A stretch of DNA of 64,000 nucleotides from Adiantum capillus-veneris (taxonomy: Eukaryota; Streptophyta; Polypodiopsida; Polypodiales; Pteridaceae): assembly GCA_014529385.2 (NCBI GenBank), contig CM043959.1, forward strand, positions 6,288,466-6,352,465, given 5' to 3'. Below are positions 21,882-34,904 of this stretch, piece after piece. Position 1 is the stretch's first letter. Each line of letters starts with the position of its first letter. The position numbers and the translations under genes are program-made. The notes beneath the pieces were generated by a model. The model saw only the letters and a list, made by a program, of their open reading frames with translations, made no database searches and had not been told where the DNA came from.

Positions 21882-22346
21882 GTGAAATTTGTTTTAACAC
21901 CTCTGATGGAAGCAAGAGCATTTGTGAAATGGGGACTAGATTTTATCGTTTCCATCATGTGGAAGCAGTGTAAGTTTGATGTCTTGGAAAATAAGGGCCT
22001 TGCAATGCCATTGAAAGAGCATAAAGAGGGTTTCTGCACTGATGATCAGTGGGAAGAGCTTGATGCTCGTTCTCTTGACACTAGTGGGCATGGTGATGTA
22101 TATATGGCAAGTGAAATTAGCCAAAGGAAAAATCAAAGGGAGAGATGTCGTAGTTGCAATCGCGATCATTCTCAAGATCACAAGAATACACATAGCAAGA
22201 GTCATGGACTTGACACAAGAAACATTGAATGCTACCATTGTCACAAGAAAGGACACATGGAAAAGGATTGCCGTTTGTTGCAAAGAAAGAAAGGTAAATC
22301 CATTGTCGTAAGTTTTACACCTCTTAAGAGAAGCATGAAGATATAG
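21882..22346 (+). pseudogene. Copia gag fragment with zinc knuckle
   Basis: An open stretch whose C-terminal part is a copia nucleocapsid: CYHCHKKGHMEKDC at about 22230-22271 (C-x2-C-x4-H-x4-C), then basic residues. The N-terminal half has no clear capsid match and may be foreign. The frame ends at TAG 22344-22346. No protease follows, so this is a truncated fragment, separate from the copia relic starting at about 22.6 kb. Confidence 0.7.
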
Positions 22347-23075
22347 GAGCTCAATGTCATTGAGTGTTCACATGTTGATGTTGTTTTGACGTGCTGTAGT
22401 CATCAAATGTACTAGTATTCACTTCTAATTCGAGTACATAACTAGTTCCTTGTATTCTTGCCTCCTACCTACCTCTAGCTGTCTATATCTCCATCTAAGC
22501 TCTATCTTGAGAGCGCATGGGTGAATGATGCCATCACTTTGTAATAGTGCTAATTTAAAGTTTAATTTGCCACTTATCCTCTTTGCATTATATCTTTGTC
22601 TACTCTCCTTGCTACAAGATCCTATGTAATATACATTTCCTATATGGTATTAGTGCTTTAGGTGCTCATAGAGCTAAGATTGTACAAGAAGTACTTGTAT
22701 TACCTTGAAAAATCAATCCCTTATTATATTGGCATCTTCAAATTTTACTATCGATGGTACTTTACTACGCATTCTTCCACTAGCCTTCACGGAAGGCAAG
22801 CTTGATGGTGCCAACTACACTCTGTGGAAATTCAAACTTTTTTGCAATTTTGAATTCATGTGAGTTACTGAATAAAGTGTCGGGGAAAAATCTTGCTACC
22901 TTGTAATTCCTCTAGGATGCTACTCTTCTACGTGCCTAGAAAAAAAGGAATGCATATGCGTTGTGCACCATTGTCATGTGTGTAACTTATTTTTTTTATC
23001 ACTTTGATTCAACATACCACTAAAGTACATGAAGCTTGGAGCATATTGACTCGCCCAATATGAGGCACACAATTT

Positions 23076-23396
23076 CAAAAATGCTAGGCTGATTTGGTGT
23101 CATGCGGAAAGAATTTGCTAACGCTAGGGCTGATCTACTGTATCCTGCTGTCAGCATGCTGCTGCAATTGCAAAACGTTGGGCTGATCAGCAAATTGAAG
23201 GAAACGCTAGCTGGTTTTGGTGCAAAACGCTAGGTCTTGCTGTTGATGCAAAAATGCTAGGCCTGCTGGGGTCCTGCTAAGAAGGTGTCTATTGAACTGA
23301 GTTCTTGCTGCCTCTTCTGCGGAGTCTGATTGCTGAAAACTGAAAACATTGGTCTTCTTGTTGTCTTGTCTCAACGGAACTTGCAAAAATGCTAGG
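23076..23396. repeat. 295-bp insert flanked by 13-bp direct repeats in copia gag
   Basis: CAAAAATGCTAGG occurs at 23076-23088 and again at 23384-23396. Reading gag across one copy only gives the continuous NFKNARFLY, so the sequence between (23089-23383) is an insertion with a 13-base duplication. The insert itself repeats related words ('aacgctaggg', 'aaaacgttggg', 'aaacgctagc', 'aaacgctagg', 'aaaaatgctagg'). Confidence 0.75.
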
Positions 23397-25797
23397 TTTC
23401 TATATATACAAACTTTAGTAAATTTGCCCTACCTAAGAAATCAAAATCTAGAAAATCAACTTGTTGCTGAGAAAATTACCGATGGAGATAAGGTGGAGGC
23501 CTTTATCAAGCTAATGAAGGATCTCGAAGATCAATTAGCTGCTATTGGTGTAGCTTTTTATCTGAAAGATTTAGCTCGGTGCAACATTCACATACTTACA
23601 ACCAGATATGACAGTCTTGTTATGACATTCAACACTCAGGTTCATCCAACCCCTCTTTTATATTTGAAGAATTGAGTGCAATGTTGCTTGAAGAGGAGCT
23701 ATGAATCAAGACTAGGGATGGTGGCGGTGATGTTGCTTTCACGACCAACAAAAAAGGCAAGGGGACTACGTCAAATGTATCTAAGACAAAGCCCAAAAGA
23801 AGAAATTTACAAGTAGCTAATTTTCGTTGTGACAAGAAAGGTCATGTTGTTAAAGACTATAGAAAGAAGAAAGAAGATAAAAAGAATTCCACCATGAAAG
23901 CTTCTTGGAAGAAAAGAGAATCCACCAACAATGTTGAGGTAGAGATTGAACTATGGGCCATCATAGAAGAGGTATGCTTATTAGTACAAACTCTGTTTGT
24001 TGATGGTTCTTGGATTGTAGATCGTGGAGCATCCCAACATATAACTAGTAAGAAAGATTGATGCAGTTCTTGGAAGCCTCTATAGGAGCCCATTAATGTA
24101 ATTATTGGGAATAATCCAACAGGTCTAATAGAAAATTTTGGAACAATTTCTTTTTTAGCAGCTACAAGTGAAACTAAGCAACTCTCTAATGTTTTGTATG
24201 TGCCATAAATCAAGAAGAATCTACTTTCAATTGCTGCAATCATTGATTGTGGTCTTGAAGTTTGTTTTAAGAAAATTAAAATAGAAATCTTGGATTGTGC
24301 TAGAGAAAAATGGTCTTGAGAAAGAGTGTTTTAGACTGAGGTGCAGACAGGGTCTTCTTGTTGTTACAAGAAGGTACAAAGTCATACATGAGCACATAAC
24401 CTGTGCATCATAATCTGCGCTAAAAAAAGTGCAAGCTATGAGTAGAAAACCTCAACCAAAAAGGGAAAAGAGAGTAAGGTGCAACAATATTTATGAGCCT
24501 TTTGTTTACAATAACTACAGAAAAAGGTACAGCTCAAATACGACATGAGAGATTTGGTCATCTAGGTATTTTTGTGCTAAAAGAGATGCAAAGATCTTGG
24601 ATGGTTGCACACATGCCTCAAATCTTAGATATGAATGAAGTATGTGAGGCTTGCATGATGGGAAAGAAACAAAGGAAGACATTTTTACTAGAGACTAATA
24701 ATTAAGCACAATCTCCTCTAGAGATGGTACATCAGATCTCTATGGTAAAATGTTGAATCATGCTTTGGATGATGGATCTTTATATTTTTTGCTATTAGTC
24801 GACGACTTCAGTAGAAAGATGTGGGCATGTTTCATTCGTGAGAAGTCTAAAGTGTGACACAAGCTTGTAGAAAATGAGACAGGAAAGAAGGTAAAAAAAC
24901 TTCACACCAATAGAGGAGGAGAAGAAAATATTTCAAGTGAATTCAACATATATTGCAATGAGCATGGCATCAAGCATTACCTTACTACTACTTACACACA
25001 ACAACACAATGGAGTTGTGAAACGTCATTATTGGGGTGTGGTAGAGATGGCATGATGTACGCTCAAAGCCAAGGATATACTAGATTGCTTTTTGGACAAA
25101 GCAGTAAATATAGTAGTTTATATTCTCAATCAAATCTACACAAAGGATCTAAAAATAAAAACACCTCAAGAATCCTATTTTGGTAAGAAATTTTAAGTCT
25201 TTCATTTCAAAACTTTTGGGTGTTTCTGTTATGCACATGTTACTGATTCCAAAAGAACAAAGTTAGAAGCCAAAAGTAAGAAGTGTGTCTTTCTAGGATA
25301 TAGCTAAGAGTCTTAGACATATAGACTCTATGATCTATGATGATGACAAATCAAACAAAACTAACCAGCTTGTTGTAGCATCAAAGGAGAAGCCACAACT
25401 AAAGCGGGCTCAAGAGCTCTTTGATGATCAAAATCCTCATGTTCACAATCCTTGTGAAGAAGAAGATGGTTTGCAAATGTCAAAGAGAATAGAGGAGAAA
25501 ATACGAGCCTTCAAACAAATTATCAACATAGCTCTAATGACTAAAATTATGGGCTCTGTAAAAGAGACAACCTCCATTGAAGAGGCCATGGATTATCCAA
25601 AGTGGAGAGAAGCAATGCAATAACGGTATGACAACGTAACAAAGAACGACACATGGCAAATAGTGGATTGGTCACCAAAGATTAAGGTCATCGGCACCAA
25701 ATGGGTTCACAAAGTCAAACAAAAGGCTGATGGATCATAAAAAAAGTACAAAGCAAGGTTAGCAGAGCAGATTTGTAACAAATTGAAGAGTTTTACG

Positions 25798-26230
25798 TGA
25801 GTGAACCTTTTGCTCCCACAACTTGATTGATCACTATTTGTCTTGTACTTGCTCTTGATGTGAGTGAAACTTTTGCTCCCACAACTCGAATGACCACTAT
25901 TTGCTTGTACTTTCTCTTGATGCTATCTTTTGTTGGGTTTTTTCTCAAATGGATATAGTATCAATTTTTTTGAATGGACTTCTCAAGGAGGAGGTTTATG
26001 TAGAGTAGCAATGAGATTTTGAGTTTCCCATTCAAAAGGGAAGGTTTGTAGGTTGAATCGAATGATCACTATTTGCCTTGTACTTGCTCTTGATGCTATC
26101 TTTTGTTTGGTTGTTTTTCAAATGGATGCCATATTAACTTTTTGAATGGACTTCTCAAGGAGGAGGTTTATGTAGAGTAGCAATAAGGTTTTGAGTTTCC
26201 CATTCAAAAGGGAAGGTTTGTAGGTTGAAA
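25798..26230 (+). repeat. Partial tandem duplications of copia RT segment
   Basis: Copy 1 (25887-26058) and copy 2 (26059-26230) repeat with a period of 172 bases and both encode the RT block around FQMD and KEEVYV. A shorter third copy of the left part ('gagtgaaccttttgctccc') lies at 25798-25861. The order implies two successive duplication events inside the dead element. Confidence 0.8.
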
Positions 26231-26642
26231 AAGGATTTCTATTATCTAAAGCAATCTCCAAGAGCATCGTATGTCAGTATGTCAGGATAGATAGGTTTTT
26301 CAAAAATCTTGGCCTAAAAGGAGTGCTTCTAATGCAAATTTATATGTACTAAGAGAGAAAATAAAGAAGGTCATTGTTATCTTGTATGTGGCTAAAAGCA
26401 TGGTTTGGTGATACAAAAAGGATTGTCCTTAACACAACATAAGCTTGGTGGTTCATGTGTGTAAAAGTAGAGGACCTTTTAATTGGAATTGGGGAAGGAC
26501 CATATATTTCTTTGTTTTTTAAGATGTTCCCAACTTCTGAAATAGGCCACTCTTGAGAAGAGGTGGGGGGTGAGGGCAGGAATGGGACCCATCTTAAGGG
26601 ACATAGCAGGGTTGGGTTGTTTTTTTCCCAGGATGATTATCA

Positions 26643-26749
<107 letters not shown>

Positions 26750-27610
26750 TATACACCGACCTATTAAACAAACGCGAGTTTAATCTCTTGGGATTCTACT
26801 GGATTTTTCATGGCCCTTGTAAGGACTTGAGCGCTGCATCATATCTTTACCTCGGGCTGTATCGTGTTACTGAGACTGCCTGGCCTTTCAGACACACACT
26901 CCCTAAAATACACTCGGTTAGGTCTTCATCATGGGACTTAGCACCTCTTTAAAAGTTACTATACCCCTTGTCTTGTGTAAATCAGGCAAGCTCTTTATTA
27001 CTCCCGTGTAGATGCTGGTTTAGGAAAAACTCTCATTACTTGGGCGTGAAGGTGGCCCTGCTTCACAGATGGCGATATCCTCACTCATGGTGACCCGCTC
27101 ATGACACAAGACTGGCAGTTCCTCCTCCTTCCCCTATTGAAAGAGGTGAGGGTGCATCTCTGCCCCTCACTTAGCTCTAGTTGTTTTGATTGGTTAACTT
27201 AAATTCATACTGCGTGCCTCTACACGGAAATATGGAGCTCATTACACAAGTCTCTCATGGTTTTTTTTCTTTCCCATGCATACTTCCTTACTGTTCTTTG
27301 ATTTTTGATAAGGTTGTGTATTAAACAACACCTGTTTCATGCCTTTAAAGCAAGGTAAGTATAGTTGACGTCGGATGTTGGCATGGTAATTGTATAAACA
27401 TCGCTTTAAACCTTTCCTCTGGGTATCGAATGCCTGGTATTACTGAGGTATGGTGGTTTGTTTTTTTAGCAAAGGCTTAAACTGCCTGCTGTCGTAAAAA
27501 ATGAGTTTTTTTTCTTAAAACATCTTACAATAAAACTTTGGCCTTCTATGGCCGCTGTGCGTAGCATGACATGGACTCTAATCGAACAGTGTTTTATGGT
27601 TTTTTTTATT

Positions 27611-27900
27611 ACCAAAAGCCTTAGGGACTTTTTAATAGTGTCGCCTCTGCATTATGATGCTGTCTACAGACTTTGTATAGCATTGGATTATTGGTAAATG
27701 CGTCTTGTCAGAGTGCGGTTTAAAAAAAGGGGGGATTGTTTTTTGGTTTTGGAGCACCAAAAGCCTTGGGGATTATTTGATATTGTCGCCCCTTCATAAT
27801 AATGTCGTCTACATACTTTGTATAGCATTGGACTATTGGTAATATGTCTTGTCAGACTGGTTAAAAAGGGGGGTGTGGGACCTCTTAGCACATCATTTCA
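27611..27900. repeat. Tandem duplication, period 145 bp
   Basis: 'accaaaagcctt' starts at 27611 and 27756. Both copies continue through 'actttgtatagcattgga', 'ctattggt', 'tcttgtcag' and a run of G bases, with scattered differences. Confidence 0.85.
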
Positions 27901-29363
27901 TCCTCTATTCGGCTATGATCGCAAACTATTTGGGGCAGATTGATGTTCTTATTATAGCCTCGAGTATTAAGGTGGTATTTTTCCCAAAAAACATGCATGG
28001 TTTGGCTCTCTAAAAGGGCCCCCTATCACTTGGTTGGATAATAGGAAGATAAAGGGTTGAAGTGGGATGATTTAAAAATCATAAATAGATATTTGACCTA
28101 AATAAACTAAGCTTGTTATTGTGACTTTTTAAGGATGGATTTAGATACTTGGAAGGTATAATGGCTTTCTAATCAATGTACTAGTCGTCGTACTAAAAAT
28201 TCGGGTTTCCTGCTTAAAATTTTGAGATAACATCTTCTTAACTTTGGACTAAGCTTGTAAAGGTTAAAAAAGTTTGTAAGAGGGACATGGATAACAACTG
28301 GTATAGTCCATTGATACCTATAAAGAAAATCCAAGGCTAACAAATTTGTTGTCTTGTTTGGATGGATGCAGGTAAGGACTCTATCTTACCTTGGAAGGGC
28401 TTTTGACTTTGGCAAGCTGACCTACACTGGATTGCACACTCATTTATTATTCAGGAAGTTCATCTACTATCTGTATACTGGAATGGGACCTCATTCTTAC
28501 AAACATTATACAAAAATGATTCTAATACTGAGTTGTTTCTGTAATTATCTTTTCATTTTTATGAAGCTAGATGTTTTTTGAATGTAAAATTTCAATTATG
28601 TCTTATTATCTAAGGTAAAACAACTACACACACATCCTATACATAAGGTTTTTCTTTCTAGAGAAATCGGGATCCTGACTTTGGAAATTAATTCCAAAAT
28701 TTAGCTCTAGAATGGACCCACAATCTATAATCCCTTGATTGGTTGACTGGTGTTAGGTGGTCCTTCATAGACTCTATTTCTGGTCTCCTGCTTATAGTCT
28801 TTGACTTTGCCGGTTTAAGGTTTGCAGGCCCAAACTACAGTTATTGTTTTTATTTATGTTTAAAATGTTCCTTTTTCAGGACCATATACAGCCCACATGA
28901 GACTAAGCACAATCCTGAGAATCATGCAAAGATTCTTGAACATGTGGTCACATGAACATGCAAATGATGACATGTGTGGTCCATGGGAGTACACCTAAAA
29001 CATAGGTCATTCATAAATGACTTTTAATGAGATTCAACCCCCTTTGTTCTACTTCCATCTGGCATTTGGCTTTATACACACCTTTGAGGTTCCCTTTCTC
29101 ACCCGACTTGCTCGTTCTCTCTTTCTCTCTCTCTCTTCATTCTCATTCTCACCGTTCCCTCATTGTGCTATCTCTACTCACAAGCGAAGGCAATCTCCCA
29201 TGCATACCCTCACGGACCTTCTCGACTTCGGAGCAATCTTCTAATTCGGGCTTGTTGGCCCTAGTACTTCATTTACACAATCGAAACGTTGGAGTATGGG
29301 ATGACATAATCCTTGCCCTACGAATCCATGATGCAGACACCCGATACTCTGTCTACCTTGGCG

Positions 29364-29402
29364 ACACACACGCACACACGCACACATGCGCGCGCACACG
29401 CG

Positions 29403-29428
<26 letters not shown>
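29364..29428. repeat. AC-rich microsatellite with CG interruptions
   Basis: Alternating purine-pyrimidine tract (acacacgcacac ... gcgcgcacacgcg ... acacac) of about 65 bases. Confidence 0.9.
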
Positions 29429-29434
<6 letters not shown>

Positions 29435-30460
29435 CATGGGTTCTTTCACTGGACAAGAAAGCTTAGCTGATAATTATTTCAAGAGCCCTTTATCTACATC
29501 TCTATTATGCCGCCCATTACATGATCACAAAAACAAATGTCACAGTAAAAGCAGGTGTTTGGACGCTTAGCTAAAGGTAGGATACGAGTCGCCAAGGCTA
29601 CCCCATACTCTCGAGTGCGGGGAGTACTATTAAAATATCCTCTTAGTGGATGGCCATAACTACGGTACAAGAAAATCTTATGAGGAGGTAGGAACGGGGC
29701 TAGCATGTATAACCGATCTGAAAACCTTGCTTCATTGAATGTTCTATGTAATAATACTTTGGCCCTAGGCCTAGAGCCTCAGTAACTATCACCAATCGGA
29801 TATTGTTTTTGAAATGCTCACGACCCCAAAGTGTCACACATGTCACTCGGTCCTGATATGTCCACCACTTAGTTTGGGAAACAAAGGTTCCTAACTGCGG
29901 AAATAGATGAAGTTCATAACGGAGTAACGTTGCTCTCTGAGTAGATTCACTTGACAAATAAAGATGTACAGTTGCTATGGAAAAAACTTGGTCGCAATTG
30001 TATGCCATAATTTGTTAGATACACCGGGTAAGCAAAGTAGCTGAAGAATGCTAACTCCGGAAAAGTTACTCTGGACTCGGTTTTTATATAAAAAAATCAC
30101 CCATTTTTTATAGACCCACTTTTTGACTCCTAGACCTAATTGGAAATAAAAAAGATTACCCGAAATTGATTAAACTCTCACCTTTTAGATCGGCGCATAT
30201 TTTACCCTAGTGGATAGCTAAATGACATAAGCTAACTGTACGGTTGGGGTAGTAGGTGTAAAACCTGCTGTGTATGATCATCCAAGGCTTGATACAATAA
30301 ACTCGTAACAAATCTACTGACCGGGTATCGACTATGGGAATAGATGGTTATCTATTGCCTTGGTGTTGTGGTGGACAGTATGACCTGTCTTTGCATTTAA
30401 CTCAATACTATCTTTTCATTGTACTAAAAATGCTATGTAATGGGTTTAGTAGTCTCTGCA

Positions 30461-30900
30461 TTAAGTTTTCTTGCCTCTGCTGCATGCCATCTCCTGCGTA
30501 CTGGGGTGTGGGTCTGCTGCAGAACATAGTAGCGGATGTGGCGCGTCTTGCCTGTAAACCTCTGGATCTTGGGCTGGGGGGAATCCCTGACTATATGCCC
30601 TTGCTGGCGACCTCGATTGTGGGAAACATGTCCAACTTAGGTGTCTTTTGCAGATGGGCATTAACTTGTATAAAAGACTCATAAGGTGAGTAATCATACT
30701 CACTTAGCTGCGTGCTCTGTTATCACCTCTGTGTGTGTAAGTTCTAAACTGTGTGAGTTATTATCTACTGACTGTAAGTTCTAAACTGTGTGAGTTATTA
30801 TCTACTGACTGCTGTGGGCTCAACATGCCCAAAAAGTCTGAGAAGGCGATTGTGGAGGCTTCTTCGTCTCCTGATCTACAGGTTAACAGAAATTTGTTTT
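30461..30900 (+). other. Exon-like island, copy 1, function unknown
   Basis: GC content rises and a frame at 30334-30684 stays open; its right half (LLQNIVADVARLACKPLDLG and beyond) looks protein-like but matches no family I recognise. It is followed by aaggtgag, a good donor site, and near 30824 by ATG-initiated MPKKSEKAIVEASSSPDLQ. A diverged, collinear counterpart lies at 33090-33500. This could be exons of an unknown gene or of a large transposon; I cannot decide. Confidence 0.25.
30737..30810. repeat. Perfect 37-bp tandem duplication
   Basis: gtaagttctaaactgtgtga plus 17 more bases is repeated exactly at 30737-30773 and 30774-30810. Identity implies a very recent duplication. Confidence 0.95.
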
Positions 30901-33090
30901 GTTCTTGAGTCTGTTGAAAGATTGTATGAGCCGGAATATGTGGCTGTAACTTATTTCTTTGGAAAATAGGGTTGGAAATAAAACATTGCTCAATCTATTC
31001 TTTTTTTTAAAAAGAACCAGGTCTAAAAATCAGTTTCTTTCTTGTTTATGGTATGTAGCTCATATTGCTAAAGAATCACTGGGTATTTTACTATAGGTTT
31101 ACTTTATGACAGATGTGAAGTAGTGATTCTCTAATGATGCTAGTTTTCCGTGGAATAAGTGGTGTGGTGAATAAAGTCTGGGTTCTGTAAACGGTTTTTT
31201 AGCTGAGATTATGTCTATTGGTAAAAAAAACTGCCAGGTTTCGAGTATGTGTTAATGAATGACTGTACTGATTACTGGATGGCATGGTGTCTAAATGGAA
31301 ATTGATATTTATATGATATTGTTTTTTTACTTCTCAAAAGAAGGTAAGCACTTATGAAGTGGATACTTCAGGGCTCTGAATAAAAGCTGGAATTTCATAG
31401 AAAAATAAACTTAAAAATAACTCAAAACAGTGAGCTGGATGGTTCGGTTACCTTGGTAAGTTGTAATACAAATGAATTGTAGTACTCTAGGTAATGTAAC
31501 AGATCTTGGACTAATTTTTTTAGAACAGACATCTATTTTATTGAATCGACTAAAAGTTATTCTGGAATTATTGAATACTGGCTTCGGGTGTAAAGCACTA
31601 GCTTCGGATATTTTGTAGGAAATGAGTGGCATCATATACCGGATTGTGGTAGATAGCTGGTTTCAAATTTACTCGGTCTTTTTTACCATAGTACATCACA
31701 AGCTGGGAATATTAGTGAAAAGTTTCCGGTTGCTGTTCACCAAGTCAGCATATGGATTGATTTCTACTGACCATAGTTTGTTGGACCCTCGATTATTCAA
31801 TAAAATTTGCTTGCCATTGTCTGCTCGGCTTTTATTTTCACTCAAGTATATATTAACTGGTCTTTTTCTAACATCTTTCTGTATATACTACAAAATGCTT
31901 CTAGTGGGGTGGTTTAAAAGGTGCTTGATATGATGAGTATGTCATAAATTTTCCCCTTAGCTGATCCTGGCTAGAGCCTTTTACGTTATTTCTTTCTCAG
32001 ACGGTGTCTGAGCTGGCTCTAAGGGACTGAGTCGAGGGTATTTTGGTATATAGTTTATAGCTGACTTGGGGCAGCAATATGTTGGACATGACATAATAAC
32101 AAGGTTATTTCTTGATAAAGGTAGTGAATTTATCTAAGAAGGGGGTGTCTCAGATTTGTAAATTGGTAAATACTTAGTTTTTTTGGGGGATATCTCAGCT
32201 TGGTTATAAAATTGGTTCCAAAAATAGGATCAGTTTCAAAAAGTTTTTTATATACAAGGAAGTGGTGGTCCTTAATAAACTTAGGTCTGGATTAAGATTG
32301 CTTGTGCATAAATCTATAGAGTATAATTCTCTCCAATCTGTTTAGGGAAGATGTTCTGTTTAATTTTGATAATCTCCTTAACTCCTAAAAATCTTAAGGA
32401 TGGTAAAGAAAGTCTTTTTTTAAAAACAATATAATCAAGAAATAAACCAGATTTATGGCGGCTCTATGGGGTTTGTCACTTTCAGTATCAGATTGGCAGA
32501 AATGCCAAGAAATTTTTTTATCTAAAAGAATAAAATACAAGTTAAGAACTATGTTTTTTTTAATGGTGACATGGATAACAAATGGGATGCCCAGCATCAC
32601 CTGCGTACAATCACATGCTAACGAATTGTTTTCTTGTGTCTATGGGTGCAGGTGAGGGATACCTTCCTTGATTAAAACATTCTGTTCTTAACATATGGAG
32701 GATCTCTTAACGTGATGCAAAATGTCCCAGACTTTGGGTGTGTGGTTTCCTGTGCTATATTCTGTTATCTTCATTACCTTGTACAAAATTTATTTTCAAA
32801 TGCAAATAAATTATTGTACAAATCCATTGTATTATTCTAGAATTGTTGCACACATGCACACACACACATGCACACACACACATACACATGTTGCTATTTA
32901 TATGAAGTATAACTCCTTCTACTATATAAGAGTGGCTTGTTGCTATTTCCTATGTATAATTAGCTGGGGACTGTTGGCCTGGGAAACTTCTGGTGAATAA
33001 AAGGCTTGAATTCACTAGGTGAATTTATAAAATGATATTAATGGGTGCATTCTTAATGGTACCTAACCCTTCATTAGAAGTTAAGTGGGG
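30901..33090. other. Noncoding, no gene seen
   Basis: T-rich and A-rich DNA with many homopolymer runs. Segment 32560-32665 ('gacatggataacaa ... gtgcaggtgagg') matches 28280-28380 as an old duplication. An AC-rich tract lies at 32849-32887. The open frames of 66-103 codons show no motif. Confidence 0.5.
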
Positions 33091-33185
33091 TAATGGGGTT
33101 TTGGGCGGGTTGGCTTGGCTATGTAAAATTTGTCCTCATCTACTTGATGTTACGGTGGCTCCCCCCTGGCAGATCTGCGCTACAG

Positions 33186-33221
<36 letters not shown>

Positions 33222-33510
33222 AAGGCGGCGTTGATGACTCTTATCCCTCATGAAGCCGGGCCCGCCATACTGCTGTTGAGGAATGTGGCTATTGGTACCA
33301 AACCCTATGAAGGTGAGCTTCCATGCTCACTTAGCATTGGTACTATGTGCTTGTGTGGTGTGTGTGTGTACTTGTGAGTGGTTGTTTGTACATTGGGATT
33401 GTGAGGGTTTTTGCCCGCAAACATGTGTATCGTTAAAGTGGTTGGCTCTATGGCAAAAGGCAAAGATAAGTAGGCTATTGTGGAGCTGGCTGATTCGACT
33501 CAATCTCATG
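33090..33510 (+). other. Exon-like island, copy 2, with (GT)n inside
   Basis: The sequence after the GT run reads KAALMTLIPHEAGPAILLLR and runs up to a donor-like gaaggtgagc near 33309-33318. Downstream, 'ggcaaaaggcaaagataag ... gctattgtggag' parallels the KSEKAIVEAS piece of copy 1 but has a stop. It is the partner of 30461-30900. The microsatellite (GT)n is at 33189-33219. Confidence 0.25.
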
Positions 33511-34880
33511 TGATTTAAGGCATTGATATGGGACTACTATTTGAACTGTTTGGATGTGTTGTGATTCACTTGTTGATATAGTAATAGTTCTCATGCATGT
33601 CTTGGCTGTACTAAGTTGGAATATGAATATGGTTGGCAACTTCCACTAAACCTTTAGTATCTATGACACTAGTTTTTTTACTTGCCTTTCAAGTTTAGGA
33701 AATGCTTTAAATTTATGACTGACTTATCATAAGCATGTATATGAGCACCGCACCCTTTTGGAGTCTGCGACAGTGGTTTTTTAAAATTCACTTTTGAGTT
33801 TAGGGATCTCTTTCAATACATATCTACGGACCTTCATAGGCATGTATATGGAAAGAAACATTGAAAGGTTGTACCCTTATTCAATACTGGATAATGGTTG
33901 CCTTGAATTTCTTTTTTAGCTGAAGAGTAATGATATAAGTTTTTTTACTACTTGGTGAATGACCCTATATGATAGGATTGGCTTACTTGTGGGGTTTAAG
34001 ACAAGCGGCTTGGTATATTCTATTGGGGCTGTTGCTGCGGTTATTCTACTGATGATGTGCCTCTGGGGTTTATTATTGAGCTTGCCTTTCTTGCTCAAAT
34101 ACGGTCTATGCCGTTTGAGTGTTGTGTATAGATCGTTGGCAAAGTTACTCAATTGGCCGAGTATGGTTGTGAATGGTTGGTTGTGAATAGGGTTAAGAAT
34201 TATCGTGGCCAAATATGGTTATGAAGGGTTGTGGAATATGGTAGATATGGTTGTAAATGGTAAACTTAGGGATGCTCATGAGGCCGTATATGGTTGCTTA
34301 TTGCATCAATTTTATGGGCCTTGGCAGCACTCTCGTTGAATTTCGGAACAACTGGGGGATTCTAGAATATGCCACCTATATGTGTTATGACTAAGGGGAT
34401 TAAGCACTCATAGTTACTACCTTTTATGTGGTTTTAGACTCCATCTAGGAGGTGTAGGACTTACTTACTAACATCTCTTTATGTTACTGGTGACTCCAAA
34501 GTATAGATTGACTGCATGTATGAGCACTGTCACACTGACCCAAAAAAAATAGCGGCAATTAATGCCAAACTCTGTAAAGTTAAGAAACAGGTATATGTGG
34601 CCCACGTCAAGGCTAAATTGCCTCATAAAACTTATCTCCGGACTTATCTCATGAGAGCTTCCAAAGCAAAAGGAGCTCCACATGGTTTCCCTCTGCTGTT
34701 AGCAACAAGCTAACTTGGATACCATTTTTTGGAGCTTTAATTGTAAAAACATTTATTATTTTGATGAATCGGAAAAATTGTAACTTCTATTTTTTGGATA
34801 AAGATTGTAATCAATGAGCTGGGGTTATAAGCTTCCAGATTGTATCAACCTGTCTTTAGTTAGAGCTCCCAGATTATTAG
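33511..34880. other. Noncoding; possible U3 part of the following gypsy LTR
   Basis: A diverged tandem repeat of about 100 bases is visible at 33667-33855 (both copies contain 'gcatgtatatg'). 'Atatggttgt'-like words repeat at 34160-34290. No gene. The LTR that ends at 35594 probably begins somewhere in or after this stretch, but its start could not be fixed because no second LTR copy is in the window. Confidence 0.4.
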
Positions 34881-34904
34881 TTTTGACCACCAAAAACCTT
34901 GGCT

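Larger units (their letters stand above)
22645..26400 (+). pseudogene. Decayed Ty1/copia element (gag to RT)
   Basis: A PBS-like TGGTATTAGTGC lies at 22645-22656. Gag starts near 22775 (LPLAFTEGKLDGANYTLW). Gag continues at 23397-23700 (KITDGDKVEAFIKLMKDLED), with a degraded knuckle near 23820-23860. The protease motif near 24015 reads WIVDRGASQHIT, Arg replacing Ser/Thr after the catalytic Asp. GAG-pre-integrase is RHERFGHLG near 24540; integrase is LLVDDFSRKMWACF near 24795; the RT entry is TNDTWQIV-like near 25650, then GTKWVHKVKQKADGS. The RT middle is present in partial tandem duplicates up to 26230. Stops and frameshifts are numerous. A 295-bp insert lies at 23089-23383. LTRs were not recognised. 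Confidence 0.8.
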
